Shown: positions 12,951 to 21,560 of the stretch, one piece after another
Layout of the letters: each line of letters starts with the position of its first letter
Numbering within the stretch: the stretch's first letter is position 1
NCBI GenBank assembly: GCA_016987375.1
Contig: PJRA01000428.1
Coordinates: 201,879-255,611, forward strand
Origin: Brachionus koreanus
Taxonomy: Eukaryota > Rotifera > Eurotatoria > Ploima > Brachionidae
Direction of reading: 5' to 3'
DNA length: 53,733 bases
Translations under genes and position numbers: made by a program
Notes under the pieces: model-generated
What the model saw: the letters and a program-made list of their open reading frames with translations, nothing else
Database searches by the model: none
What the model was told of the DNA's origin: nothing

Positions 12951-13425
12951 TCCATTTTTCTTGTAAAAAGTCGTATTTTATTCATTAGTTAATCCAAGTT
13001 TTCTGTTCTCCAGTCATTCTCATACACTATCCACTTTAAAATGGACCAAAAATCTTTAATTAGTCATACTTCTGGCACATTTGCCGGGTTTTAGCATTTT
13101 TGTACAAATTTGATATTTTGGTCAATCAAGTGGTTGATCACTGTATTGGCATAATGAGAGCTCGCCAAGTCGGGCCAGAGCTTATAGTTGCCGTATGAAT
13201 GATGCTTTTTAGTCTAAATAGACAATTTGGTTGACTGCATGTCCATCTTTTCGTAAAATTGGCGCCGAAATACCCCTCTAAGAAATGACCAAGCATGACT
13301 GAGAGTGAATAGTCTCGGGCCAAATTATTTTTTATCTTGGATACAAAATTATTTTCTTGATCATATTTTTTAATTTCTGAACAGATAATTTGACTTATAT
13401 AATTATTATTTTTGTTCACGTGAGT
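12950..13425 (-). pseudogene. Mariner-like transposase relic
   Basis: On the minus strand a broken frame gives YKLWPDLASSHYANTV, then NPANVPEV, then KDFWSILKWIVYENDW. These match the second and third catalytic-aspartate regions of Tc1/mariner-family DDE transposases (WPDLASxHY, NPPNxPExRPIEDFW). The reading frame holds at least two stops (one before NPANVPEV, one just after it where an Arg codon is expected) and a frameshift near 13210 joins it to an upstream fragment ending in the frame at 13419-13138. The element is dead. I could not find convincing terminal inverted repeats. Confidence 0.75.
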
Positions 13426-13479
13426 TTAGGTCACGTAAGATGTGAACAGATCGGGTCACGTAATGCGAGAAAAGAATTA

Positions 13480-13498
13480 GTTAACAAAATTTGTTAAC
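13480..13498. repeat. Short palindrome
   Basis: The 19-nt stretch gttaacaaaatttgttaac is a perfect palindrome around a single central base, between the mariner relic and the LINE. Nearby, gtcacgta occurs twice (about 13431 and 13455). It may be a transposon end or chance. Confidence 0.5.
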
Positions 13499-13529
13499 GG
13501 TGGGTCGTATAATTACCTAGATTTATTTA

Positions 13530-13730
13530 GATCATTTTTTTTTCCTTATTCACTCTTTGTGGAGCATAGGGTCATTACTTTTGATTTCCACTCAAGTCGA
13601 TCTTTTGCCTTCACCCCTGCTTCTCCCCATGTCATTCCTATTTCGGCGAGCTCTTTCATGATTGTTGACCTCTATGTTACTGCTGGTCTTCCTACCTTAC
13701 GTCGCCCTTGTGGTGTCCTTTGAAGGGCCT
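13530..13730 (-). mobile_element. LINE 3' end (C-terminal RT part), minus strand
   Basis: On the minus strand this encodes the far C-terminal part of a LINE endonuclease/reverse-transcriptase protein: TPQGRRKVGRPAVT, a stop, then MKELAEIGMTWGEAG and DRLEWKSKVMTLCSTKSE before the terminal stop, followed by an A-rich tail near 13530-13550. The adjoining plus-strand fragment carries the preceding part of the same protein in the opposite orientation and stops just short of it. Together they look like one insertion with an internal inversion. Confidence 0.7.
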
Positions 13731-15115
13731 TTTTTGGTATTTTTTTGCATGTATAAAGCTGAAACTGAGTAAAACCTATCAGAGAAATGCAGCAAAGAAA
13801 TACAATATTGGAAGCCTAGCAGATCCGAAGCGCAAAACAGAATACAGCATCAAGCTAAAAATGAGCCTACAAATACTTGAACACCAAGAGGATACGGATA
13901 TTCAGAAAAGATGGTTGGAAATTCGTGAAGCCTACTGCAAAACAGCGGAAGAGGTTCTTGGATTTCTAAAACATGAAAGAAAAAGATCGATATCGGATGA
14001 GACATGGGCCCTAATAGCTGAAAGAGCGGAAACTAAGTCAAAAATGCTTCAAGCAAAATCAGACCGAATTCGGGAGAATTAGAAGCATCATATAGCATAA
14101 AAAATAGGCTTGTGAAAAAAGGAGCAAGACGGGATAAACGAAAATAAACCAGTGTACCAGCGAAGCAGAAAAAGCCAGCTCAAAGGGAGACCTACATATG
14201 CTTCACAAGATCACTAATGCAATATGTGGTACCTTACAGAGAAGAACAAATTTAGTGAAAGACAAAGAAGATAGCAAGGCGTTCTGCAGCATAATTCTGG
14301 AAAGAATCAGAAACTCTTTGGATGCTACACTCAGAGAAGAACAAGCAGGATTTAGACGAGAGAGAGGATGCATAGACTAGATATTTGCACCTAGGAACAT
14401 CATAGAGCAAAGTATCGAATGGAACAGCCCCTTGTATCTTAACTTCATTGACTTCAAAAAAGCCTTTGACAGCATACACAGAGAAACCCTGTGGACCATT
14501 CTAAGATCATATGGCTAACCACAGAAAATAGTTAACTTGATAAAACTCTTCTACGAGAAATTCGAGTGTATTGTGATTCTGGAAAAAGGGTATTCTGAGA
14601 GCTGCGTGTGTGCCAAAACAAAAGTAATATGCATAAACACTAAATTGGACACCCCGATCATCATTGATGATTCACAAGTCGAGTGTGTAAACGAATTTAC
14701 ATACTTAGGAAGCACCATTAGTACAACAAGAGCACAAAGAGACATTAAGAAAAGACTTGCTAAAGCAAAGATTACCTTTGCTAGACTCCGACCAGCTTGG
14801 AAATCAACCAGCTATAGCAAGGAAACAAAACTCAAACTGGAACTGTACAACTGTACGTCAAACTGTACAACTCTGTAGTAAAAGCAACACTGATGTACGG
14901 AAGTGAATGTTGGGGAATGTGTGAATCTGATAAAAGAAGTCTGAACACCTTCCATACTGGAAGCCTGCGAAGGATTCTAGGAATACACTGGCACTGGCCT
15001 AAGATACTGTCAAATGCTGAACTATACAAAAGAACAAATTCTGAGCCATTGAGTCAATGCATTAAGAACAAAAGATTGCGATGGCATTCTTTTGTTCTTA
15101 ATGCATTGACTCATT
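13731..15115 (+). pseudogene. Dead non-LTR retrotransposon (inverted 5' part)
   Basis: Broken plus-strand frames give successive parts of an APE-type LINE protein: the linker after the endonuclease (SDETWALIAERAETKSKM), the reverse-transcriptase start (LREEQAGFRRERGCID), the palm motif NFIDFKKAFDSIHRETLW, then AKTKVICINTKLDTP, ECVNEFTYLGSTIS, LMYGSECWGM and finally KNKRLRW near 15075. The stretch that should hold the catalytic YADD box is deleted, as is a block between KDKED and CSIILERI. Several in-frame stops occur. It cannot encode an enzyme. Its order and orientation relative to 13530-13730 fit twin-primed inversion. Confidence 0.85.
15050..15113. repeat. 26-bp perfect foldback at LINE edge
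   Basis: Left arm 15050-15075 begins tgagtcaatgcattaagaac; right arm 15088-15113 is its exact reverse complement, with a 12-nt loop. The left arm is LINE coding sequence and the right arm ends the recognisable element. This looks like snap-back copying during insertion. Confidence 0.85.
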
Positions 15116-15712
15116 TATTAACAGACTAAAATCGTTGTTTAATTGATTCTATTCAGTTTCTTATCCCCAGAATCAAATTGATTATGGAATTAAATTTTAT
15201 TTACTTTAATTATTATTGAATGACCATTAAAAGAAATAATTTTTTACCCAATTGTATTTCTTAATTTGCAGTCAAGCAATGCTGTATTTTTTTATTGTTT
15301 TTCTTATGTTTTATATTCCTTTTAATATTATTCTGCTCATGTGACTTAAATTAATTAAAAAAAAATAATTTAGTATGCTTTTAAAAGAACATGAATTTTT
15401 GCCTGTTAAAATTTGTTAATTTATTTGTTTTTAACAGCTAAGAAAATATAAGGTTTTAAAAAATTCAATAAAAAATATTATTTTCGACTTTATTTTAAAT
15501 CTAGCTTCTCTTTTAACTTAATTTAAATTGTTCTAACAAAAATATTATCTATTTGCTACAAATAATTTTAAATATATTATTAAACTAATCAAAATTAATG
15601 ATCATGTGATTTTTTTTTTAAATTAAAATCACATGATCAAAAATTTCTTGAAATTATAAATGCAACAATTAATTGAATTATTTAAAAATTTTAAATTACA
15701 CAAAAAGCAAAC
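15114..15712. other. Intergenic region and cathepsin Z1 promoter region
   Basis: AT-rich spacer between the LINE relic and the first cathepsin Z gene. The last ~120 bp hold a 15-bp inverted repeat and a TATA-like tataaat at 15655-15661. Confidence 0.6.
15599..15639. promoter_or_regulatory. Inverted repeat with two MiT/TFE-type E-boxes
   Basis: tgatcatgtgatttt and aaaatcacatgatca are perfect 15-bp inverted arms. Each holds the octamer TCATGTGA/TCACATGA (15602-15609 and 15629-15636), the recognition sequence known for MITF/TFE factors in animals. The right copy ends 76 bp before the cathepsin Z1 ATG. The same octamer lies at nearly the same distance before the second paralogue. Regulation by such a factor is inferred, not shown. 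Confidence 0.5.
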
Positions 15713-16767
15713 ATGCAAGCTGAAAAAATTCTTTTTTCTTTAATATTTGTAGGGATATTTAGCTGTGGCTTTGGAAAATTGTCCAAATATGTAACTGAAC
15801 CATGCTACATAAGATCGGAAACTCCAGAACCTGGTGTCAAGTAATAAAAATATTAAATATTTAAAAAAAAATAACCTTAAATCCTATTAAGAACATATCC
15901 TCGTCCTCATGAATATTTGAATATGAATGATATACCTGCAAATTGGGACTGGCGAAATGTAAATGGAAGAAATTACTTATCAACTACCAGAAATCAACAC
16001 ATCCCTCAATATTGTGGATCTTGTTGGGCACACGGAACCACAAGTGCAATGGCCGATAGAATAAATATAAAACGAAAAGCAGCCTGGCCTTTGGCTTACT
16101 TATCTGTACAAAATGTAATTGATTGTGGAAATGCAGGAAGTTGTCATGGTGGAAATATGATACCAGTCTATAAGTACGCACATCATAAAGGCATACCTGA
16201 TGAGACCTGTAATAACTATCAGGCTAAAGACCAAGCTTGTAATCCGTTCAATGAATGTTATACTTGTTTAAGTTTCAACGAATGCCATGAATTAAAAAAT
16301 TATACAAGATGGAAAGTTGGTGACTATGGAAGTGTTTCAGGTAGAGACAAAATGAAAGCTGAGATTTATGCTAATGGACCTATTGCATGTGGCATTATGG
16401 CCACCTCAAAGCTTGATGATTACAAAACAGGAATTTTTTCAGAGTATCACACTTTTCCGCAAGTAAGATTTAAAATAATTTAGATTTTTACATCTGAAAT
16501 TATTAATTTTTTTAAAGATTAATCATATTGTATCAGTGATTGGTTGGGGTATTGATAATGAAACAAAAATCGAATACTGGATCGGCCGCAATAGTTGGGG
16601 TCAACCATGGGTAAACGAAGATTTTTTTAGTATTTCCTTTAAAGTTACTTTTTTTAAAGGGTGAACAAGGATTTTTCCGCATTGTAACCAGTGCCTATAA
16701 AAATGGAGGAAATAGATATAATTTAGCGATTGAAGAAGACTGTGCTTATGCTGATCCAATTGTATAA
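15713..16767 (+). CDS. CTSZ: Cathepsin Z (X), copy 1
   Basis: A four-exon lysosomal cysteine carboxypeptidase of 299 residues: 15713-15840, 15892-16462, 16518-16610, 16660-16767. A signal peptide (about 1-20) is followed by a short propeptide with a cysteine at 31, typical of cathepsin Z, where it bonds to the catalytic cysteine. The mature part opens at about [26 protein letters not shown] holds the family-specific HIP mini-loop and catalytic Cys87; [11 protein letters not shown] supplies the catalytic His and GRNSWGQPW the Asn. The conserved end reads YADPIV. A paralogue follows 1.2 kb downstream on the same strand. Confidence 0.95.
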
Positions 16768-17092
16768 AATAATTTAAAGATCATTAAAATTGCTTTTTTA
16801 TTCTAATGTTAAATTTTGAAAAAAAAACTTTTCTTATAAATTAAAAAATAAATTAAAATTTAATTAAATATTGATTTTTAAAAATAAAATTGAAAATTAA
16901 AATTGATTTTTATTTTTTGTAAAAATTCTACTCGATTTCATAGAATTATGAAAAATCAAGTCTATCAGCCACTGTCATATAGTTTATATAATTTTTTTTC
17001 AAAATCTATAGCTAGAAGACTTATTTTTTAAAGCAGTAATTTTCTAACATTTGATAAAAAATCATTGAAAATAAAATTTATGGTTTAGTCTT

Positions 17093-17715
17093 GAAATGCA
17101 AAACGCCTACACTTTATTCAGATGTAGTTTTTGATCTCAAATTCCTAGTCTGTGTATATGAAAATCTCGGAAAGCCACTTTTTAGAGGATGTGAAACATT
17201 TAATTTTTTGGCCCTAGGGGTCCAAAAGGATCCGATCCTAAAAAATACCTGATATTCAATCGCATAAATTAAAGAATTTAAGTTCTTTTTTTTTGAAAAA
17301 AAAAATTACCAATTTTTTTTTGTATCTAGTATTTTTTCATGTTTTTTAATTAAAAAATATTTTTTAAAAAAAATTTACATCTACAAATTTCAAAAAAGAT
17401 ATATTTATTTTAAAAATATATACAAAAGATACCTCAAAATAACTCGTTCTGTTCTTCTAGTGTTTATAGAACTAATTTAAATATAATTAAATTTTGGTCC
17501 CATCGGACCAGATAAAAAAAATAGACAATTTTTAATTTTTTTTGCTGTTGTTGTTGAATATCTCGTCCTTTTTACAGGGTCGGATCTTTTTGGACCTAAC
17601 AAAATTAAATTTTTTACATTCCCTAAAAAATGGCTTTCCTCGATTTTCATATACATAGACTAGGAATTTGGTATCGAATGCGGCATCTCAAGATAGCGTA
17701 AATGTTTTGCATTTC
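17093..17715. repeat. Long imperfect inverted-repeat element (MITE/foldback)
   Basis: Positions 17093-17263 and about 17548-17715 are imperfect reverse complements along ~165 bp. Shared blocks read inward are gaaatgcaaaac, aaattcctagtct, gtatatgaaaatc, ggaaagcca.tttttag, taatttt, ggtccaaaa.gatccga and gatattcaa. The centre (~280 bp) is AT-rich without coding capacity. It sits between the two cathepsin Z genes. It fits a non-autonomous foldback DNA transposon; I see no clear target-site duplication. Confidence 0.7.
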
Positions 17716-17890
17716 CGAAGCCTTATATTTGAATTTTTCATATTTTTTTTGTTTTATTTTTTTATCAAGGTTTTTAATTTTTATCTTAAGAAAATTTTTT
17801 CTAAAAAATAAAAAACGCAAATTAGAGATCACAAATAAGTCAAAATTTTTTCATATGATTAAAAATTTCAATTTTAACTAGTATGAATGA

Positions 17891-17898
17891 TCACATGA
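17891..17898. promoter_or_regulatory. MiT/TFE-type E-box upstream of cathepsin Z2
   Basis: TCACATGA within gatcacatgatcaaa, ending 70 bp before the ATG of the second cathepsin Z gene. A TATA-like tataaat follows at 17940-17946. The paralogue has the same octamer ending 76 bp before its ATG. Function is inferred from motif and position. Confidence 0.4.
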
Positions 17899-17968
17899 TC
17901 AAATAATTTTATTTAAATATTTCAATTTTTGTCTAACAATATAAATTTAGATATTTTGCTTGATTAAA

Positions 17969-19133
17969 ATGTTATTCGGGTCATCTATAATCCTATTTCA
18001 GCTTTTATCCTTAATTTCATGTGGAGTTCTAAGATTTAACAGAGAACCATGTTATATAAAGAGTAAAACTCCTCATGCAGGAGTAAAGTAAGAAAAATAC
18101 TAAATTCAATTATTTGCTCAATATTTGTTTTCCATTTTTAAAGAAATTATCCGAGACCCCATGAATATTTGAAGATTGAAGAATTGCCCTTAAATTGGGA
18201 CTGGAGGAACATTGATGGAATAAATTACTTATCTACTACTAGAAATCAACACATCCCTCAATACTGTGGTTCATGTTGGGCACATGGAACTACTAGCGCT
18301 TTGGCTGATAGAATCAATATCAAAAGAAATGCATCATGGCCTTCAGCGTATTTGTCTGTACAAAATGTAATTGATTGTGGAAATGCAGGAACTTGTCATG
18401 GAGGTGACATGGTTCCAGTCTTCAAATACGCCCATGAAAAAGGAATTCCAGACGAAACCTGTAATAATTATCAAGCTATTGATCAAGAATGGTATATTTT
18501 TGGTTAAAAATAAAAAATTGTAATTTTTTTTATTTAATTAATTAATTAGTAATCCATACAATGAATGTTATACTTGCTTAACATTTAACAAATGTTTTCA
18601 AGTTGATAGTTATACTCGTTGGAAAGTAGGAGATTATGGCTTCATTGCTGGTAGAGATAAAATGAAAGCAGAAATATTTGCTAATGGCCCAATAGCTTGT
18701 GCTTTAATGGCAACTCCAAAATTCGAAAACTATACAAATGGAATTTACTCCGAATATTTTGATTCACCAGAAGTATTAAGATATAAAGATTAAATCTAAT
18801 TTTTAGATTTTTACCTTGAATTAAGATAAATCATGCAATTTCAGTTACCGGATGGGGATTTGATAATAAAACCCAAACTGAATATTGGATTGGTAGAAAC
18901 AGGTACTAAAATTTACGCATATTTTTAGAAATTTTAATACTAATTTTTTCATTTAAGTTGGGGCCAACCTTGGGTAATTAAGCTAAATTCAAGAATTTTT
19001 TTTTATTAGATTTGGTTTTTTTAAGGGAGAACAAGGATTTTTTAAAATTGTTACTAGCACATACAAGAATGGTGGAGATAAATATAATTTAGGTATTGAA
19101 ACTGACTGCGCATATGGAGATCCTATTTTTTAG
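17969..19133 (+). CDS. CTSZ: Cathepsin Z (X), copy 2
   Basis: A six-exon paralogue of 296 residues: 17969-18087, 18144-18491, 18550-18772, 18826-18902, 18958-18973, 19026-19133. It has a signal peptide, a short propeptide with the EPCYI cysteine, the HIP loop with [14 protein letters not shown], the histidine region [11 protein letters not shown] and the asparagine motif GRNSWGQPW split across exons 4 and 5. Exon 5 is only 16 nt. Introns 18492-18549 and 18903-18957 have no counterpart in copy 1, while the other three introns are shared in position. All catalytic residues are kept, so it should be an active lysosomal carboxypeptidase. Confidence 0.95.
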
Positions 19134-20215
19134 AATTAATAATGCAATTCATTGGACTAATTTTTATAAATTTCTTATCTAAAAATTATTGTACAATAAA
19201 TCAATTCTTAATTGGTTTGAAAACTTAAAATTTTGCCTTGTTTTTGTTTTATACGGGAGATTTTATTCAATAGAGATATGTTTGAATTATAAAACTTGCT
19301 TCAAAATATTAAAAAATTTAAATTATCTTAGCAATGTAATTTTTCCGCATTCATGCAAATCCTGTTTTTACTAAAAACTAATCTGATTTTAAGTTGACCT
19401 AAGTTTTCATACGAATTAATTGTTTTTAATAGACTATCTTATCAGAAAATTATGAAGCATTTCAGATATTAATTAGCTTAAAAAAAAGAGATCTTAGTCA
19501 GAAACTTATTTGCAAAAGAATACCGTATAATCGAAGAAAATGTTGTGAGTTTATTCTTATAAAAAAATTTTCATTTAATGAAAAATTTATTCTTAATTTT
19601 ATTGATTCTTTTTAAAAATTGTTTACTAAATTGTCCATGATTCCCAGTCGATACAAATTTAATGATTCTTTAAAGATTTCATAGGGAAAATTTGATATGA
19701 TTCCTCAAGAAAATTGGGCTCATTTTAAATACAAAATTATTCTAATTTCATTTGTAAATCACTAAATAATCATTAAAAGAAATTGAAAAAAGTTCTTTAA
19801 GAAATAATCATGATGAAAACTGAAATTATTGAAACCCTGATTTACTCTCTAATAATTAACCAAAAAAATGAATTTATTGATAGAGGAGATAATTTACATT
19901 ATGTGACATATTATCTACATTTTAACAAAATAGGTAAAAAAATTCGATCTTTTAAGCATTTTATTATTTTCAAAAAACTTTAATTCAAAATAATTCTTAT
20001 ATTTTTAATTTTTTTTCTAAAAGAGCTCAAGTTCGTCAGAGATTAACAAGTAAAAAAATTGTTACTAATATCGAATATTTTATTCATTATGAAGATGATT
20101 AATGATAACTGTGGTCACTAGTTCACATAGGTACTACGGCTCTTTTGAACCCAAATTTCTTAATAAAAAATAAAGCTAGAAATATTTTGAGAAAATTAAT
20201 TAAAAAAAATATTAT
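19134..20215. other. AT-rich intergenic region
   Basis: Nothing recognisable between the second cathepsin Z gene and a LINE fragment. A short frame near 19189-19374 is AT-biased and overlaps nothing known. Confidence 0.5.
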
Positions 20216-20955
20216 TTATTTATTTATTTGTTTGTTTTCTGTACAGAGCTAATGCTCATTCAGATTAAAAAAAATAAAGTAAATTTAAAATAATAAAATA
20301 AAGTAAATATGATTTAAAAAGAAAAAAAATAGGTAGGTTAAATAGAGAGTAACAGGATACATATGTTTAAATTTCTAATGGCTCAAGAAAAAAAGAGGAA
20401 ATAGTAAGGTAGCAATTACACAATGGAGTAGGATATTCGATGTATCAGAATTCGAAACCTTCCTTATATTCTTCCACCAGTCTCACAACCAATGGAATAG
20501 AATGACTCAATTCTACCCTAACATATTTCTCACTCAACTCAAAAAGTCTATTCGAGACTGTTAGTAGTTTAAGTTTGTTAAAGGCCTCGTGATTAATTAT
20601 GTTGTAGGGAGTATCATATTTTAGATTTAGAATAGATCGGTCTGTTGCATTTTGAATTACTTGTAGTTTTTTTATGTTGGCTTCTGAAAATGAATTTAAA
20701 CAAGGAAAAGAATAATCTAATATTGACCCTATCAAGGATTTATATAGGTTACCCAGTGTTTTTAGTTTCAGACCCCATTTTTTATTTGATAGATATTTTA
20801 TTATGTTAAGTCTTGAATTACAGCGTTTTTTTAAATCATCTATCATTGAGCTAAATGTAAGTTTTGAGTCAAGCGTGATGTCTAAAAACTTAACTTTTTC
20901 CTCACGAATTAAGTGTTTATAGAAAGGCTTGAAATATATTGTATAATAGACCTAT
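20216..20955 (-). mobile_element. 5'-truncated LINE fragment with 3' UTR
   Basis: The minus strand encodes about 170 residues of the post-catalytic part of a LINE reverse transcriptase, from KPFYKHLIREEKVKFLDITL through LYKSLIGSILDYSFPCLNS and KKLQVIQNATDRSILNL to a stop at 20445. The remainder (20216-20444) is 3' untranslated sequence ending in TTTA/AAAT-type simple repeats. The same 3' end recurs at 38395-38558 and about 41900-41980, which defines the family. The open frame is intact for 134 codons from its ATG, so this copy is fairly young but lacks the catalytic domain. Confidence 0.85.
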
Positions 20956-21339
20956 TTAAGATATGTGGGAAAATTTTAGCAAAAATAATGAAAAAAAAAG
21001 CAAAAACTTAAAATTTTTAATTGAATCAAAATACCGATGTGAGTCAATAATATCAAAGCTGAAATTAACTTATTTTTGCATAGGCACTCTTTTAATTAGC
21101 TAATTTCTTTTATGAGATATGTTATATTTGAAATCCCCGCCTTTGTTAAGAAATCTGAATTGAAGTTGCAAAATTTCATTAACAATTTAATTAATTGATG
21201 CAATGATTTTTAAGGAAATTTTTTCTAACAATTTTTTCGCCAAAATTTCATAATAAAATCTTTAATTTTCAGATGATTTTATAATGATTCTATAATTTGT
21301 TGATTAAATAAGAAAAGTTGGACCAAAATAAGAGTTTGT

Positions 21340-21560
21340 GGAGATGATAAACAGCTTGGTCCTTAAATGTAACGCTATAACTTTTTCATTTCCGATGAGT
21401 GTTATTTTTCTCGAGTCTTTTATGACTTGGAATATTACCAACCATCTGGAAACAATCAACTGTTACTCCTCTTCATAAAGGAGTAAACAGGTTATAACCT
21501 TCAAATTATCGACCGATTTTTTCATATTTTTTTCGAACATGTAATGAATATCTTAAGAAA
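21340..21560 (+). pseudogene. LINE reverse-transcriptase fragment
   Basis: In plus-strand frame with shifts one reads SLVLKCNAITFSFPMSVIF, then WKQSTVTPLHKGVNRL, a stop and PSNYRP. The pattern W(K)xSxVTPLHKxG...PSNYRPI is the classic region just N-terminal to the reverse-transcriptase fingers of LINE elements. It is a short, decayed piece. Confidence 0.7.

Noticed and set aside
13138..13419. 93-codon minus-strand frame as a host gene
   Set aside because: It is an out-of-frame and partly in-frame piece of the mariner-like transposase relic.
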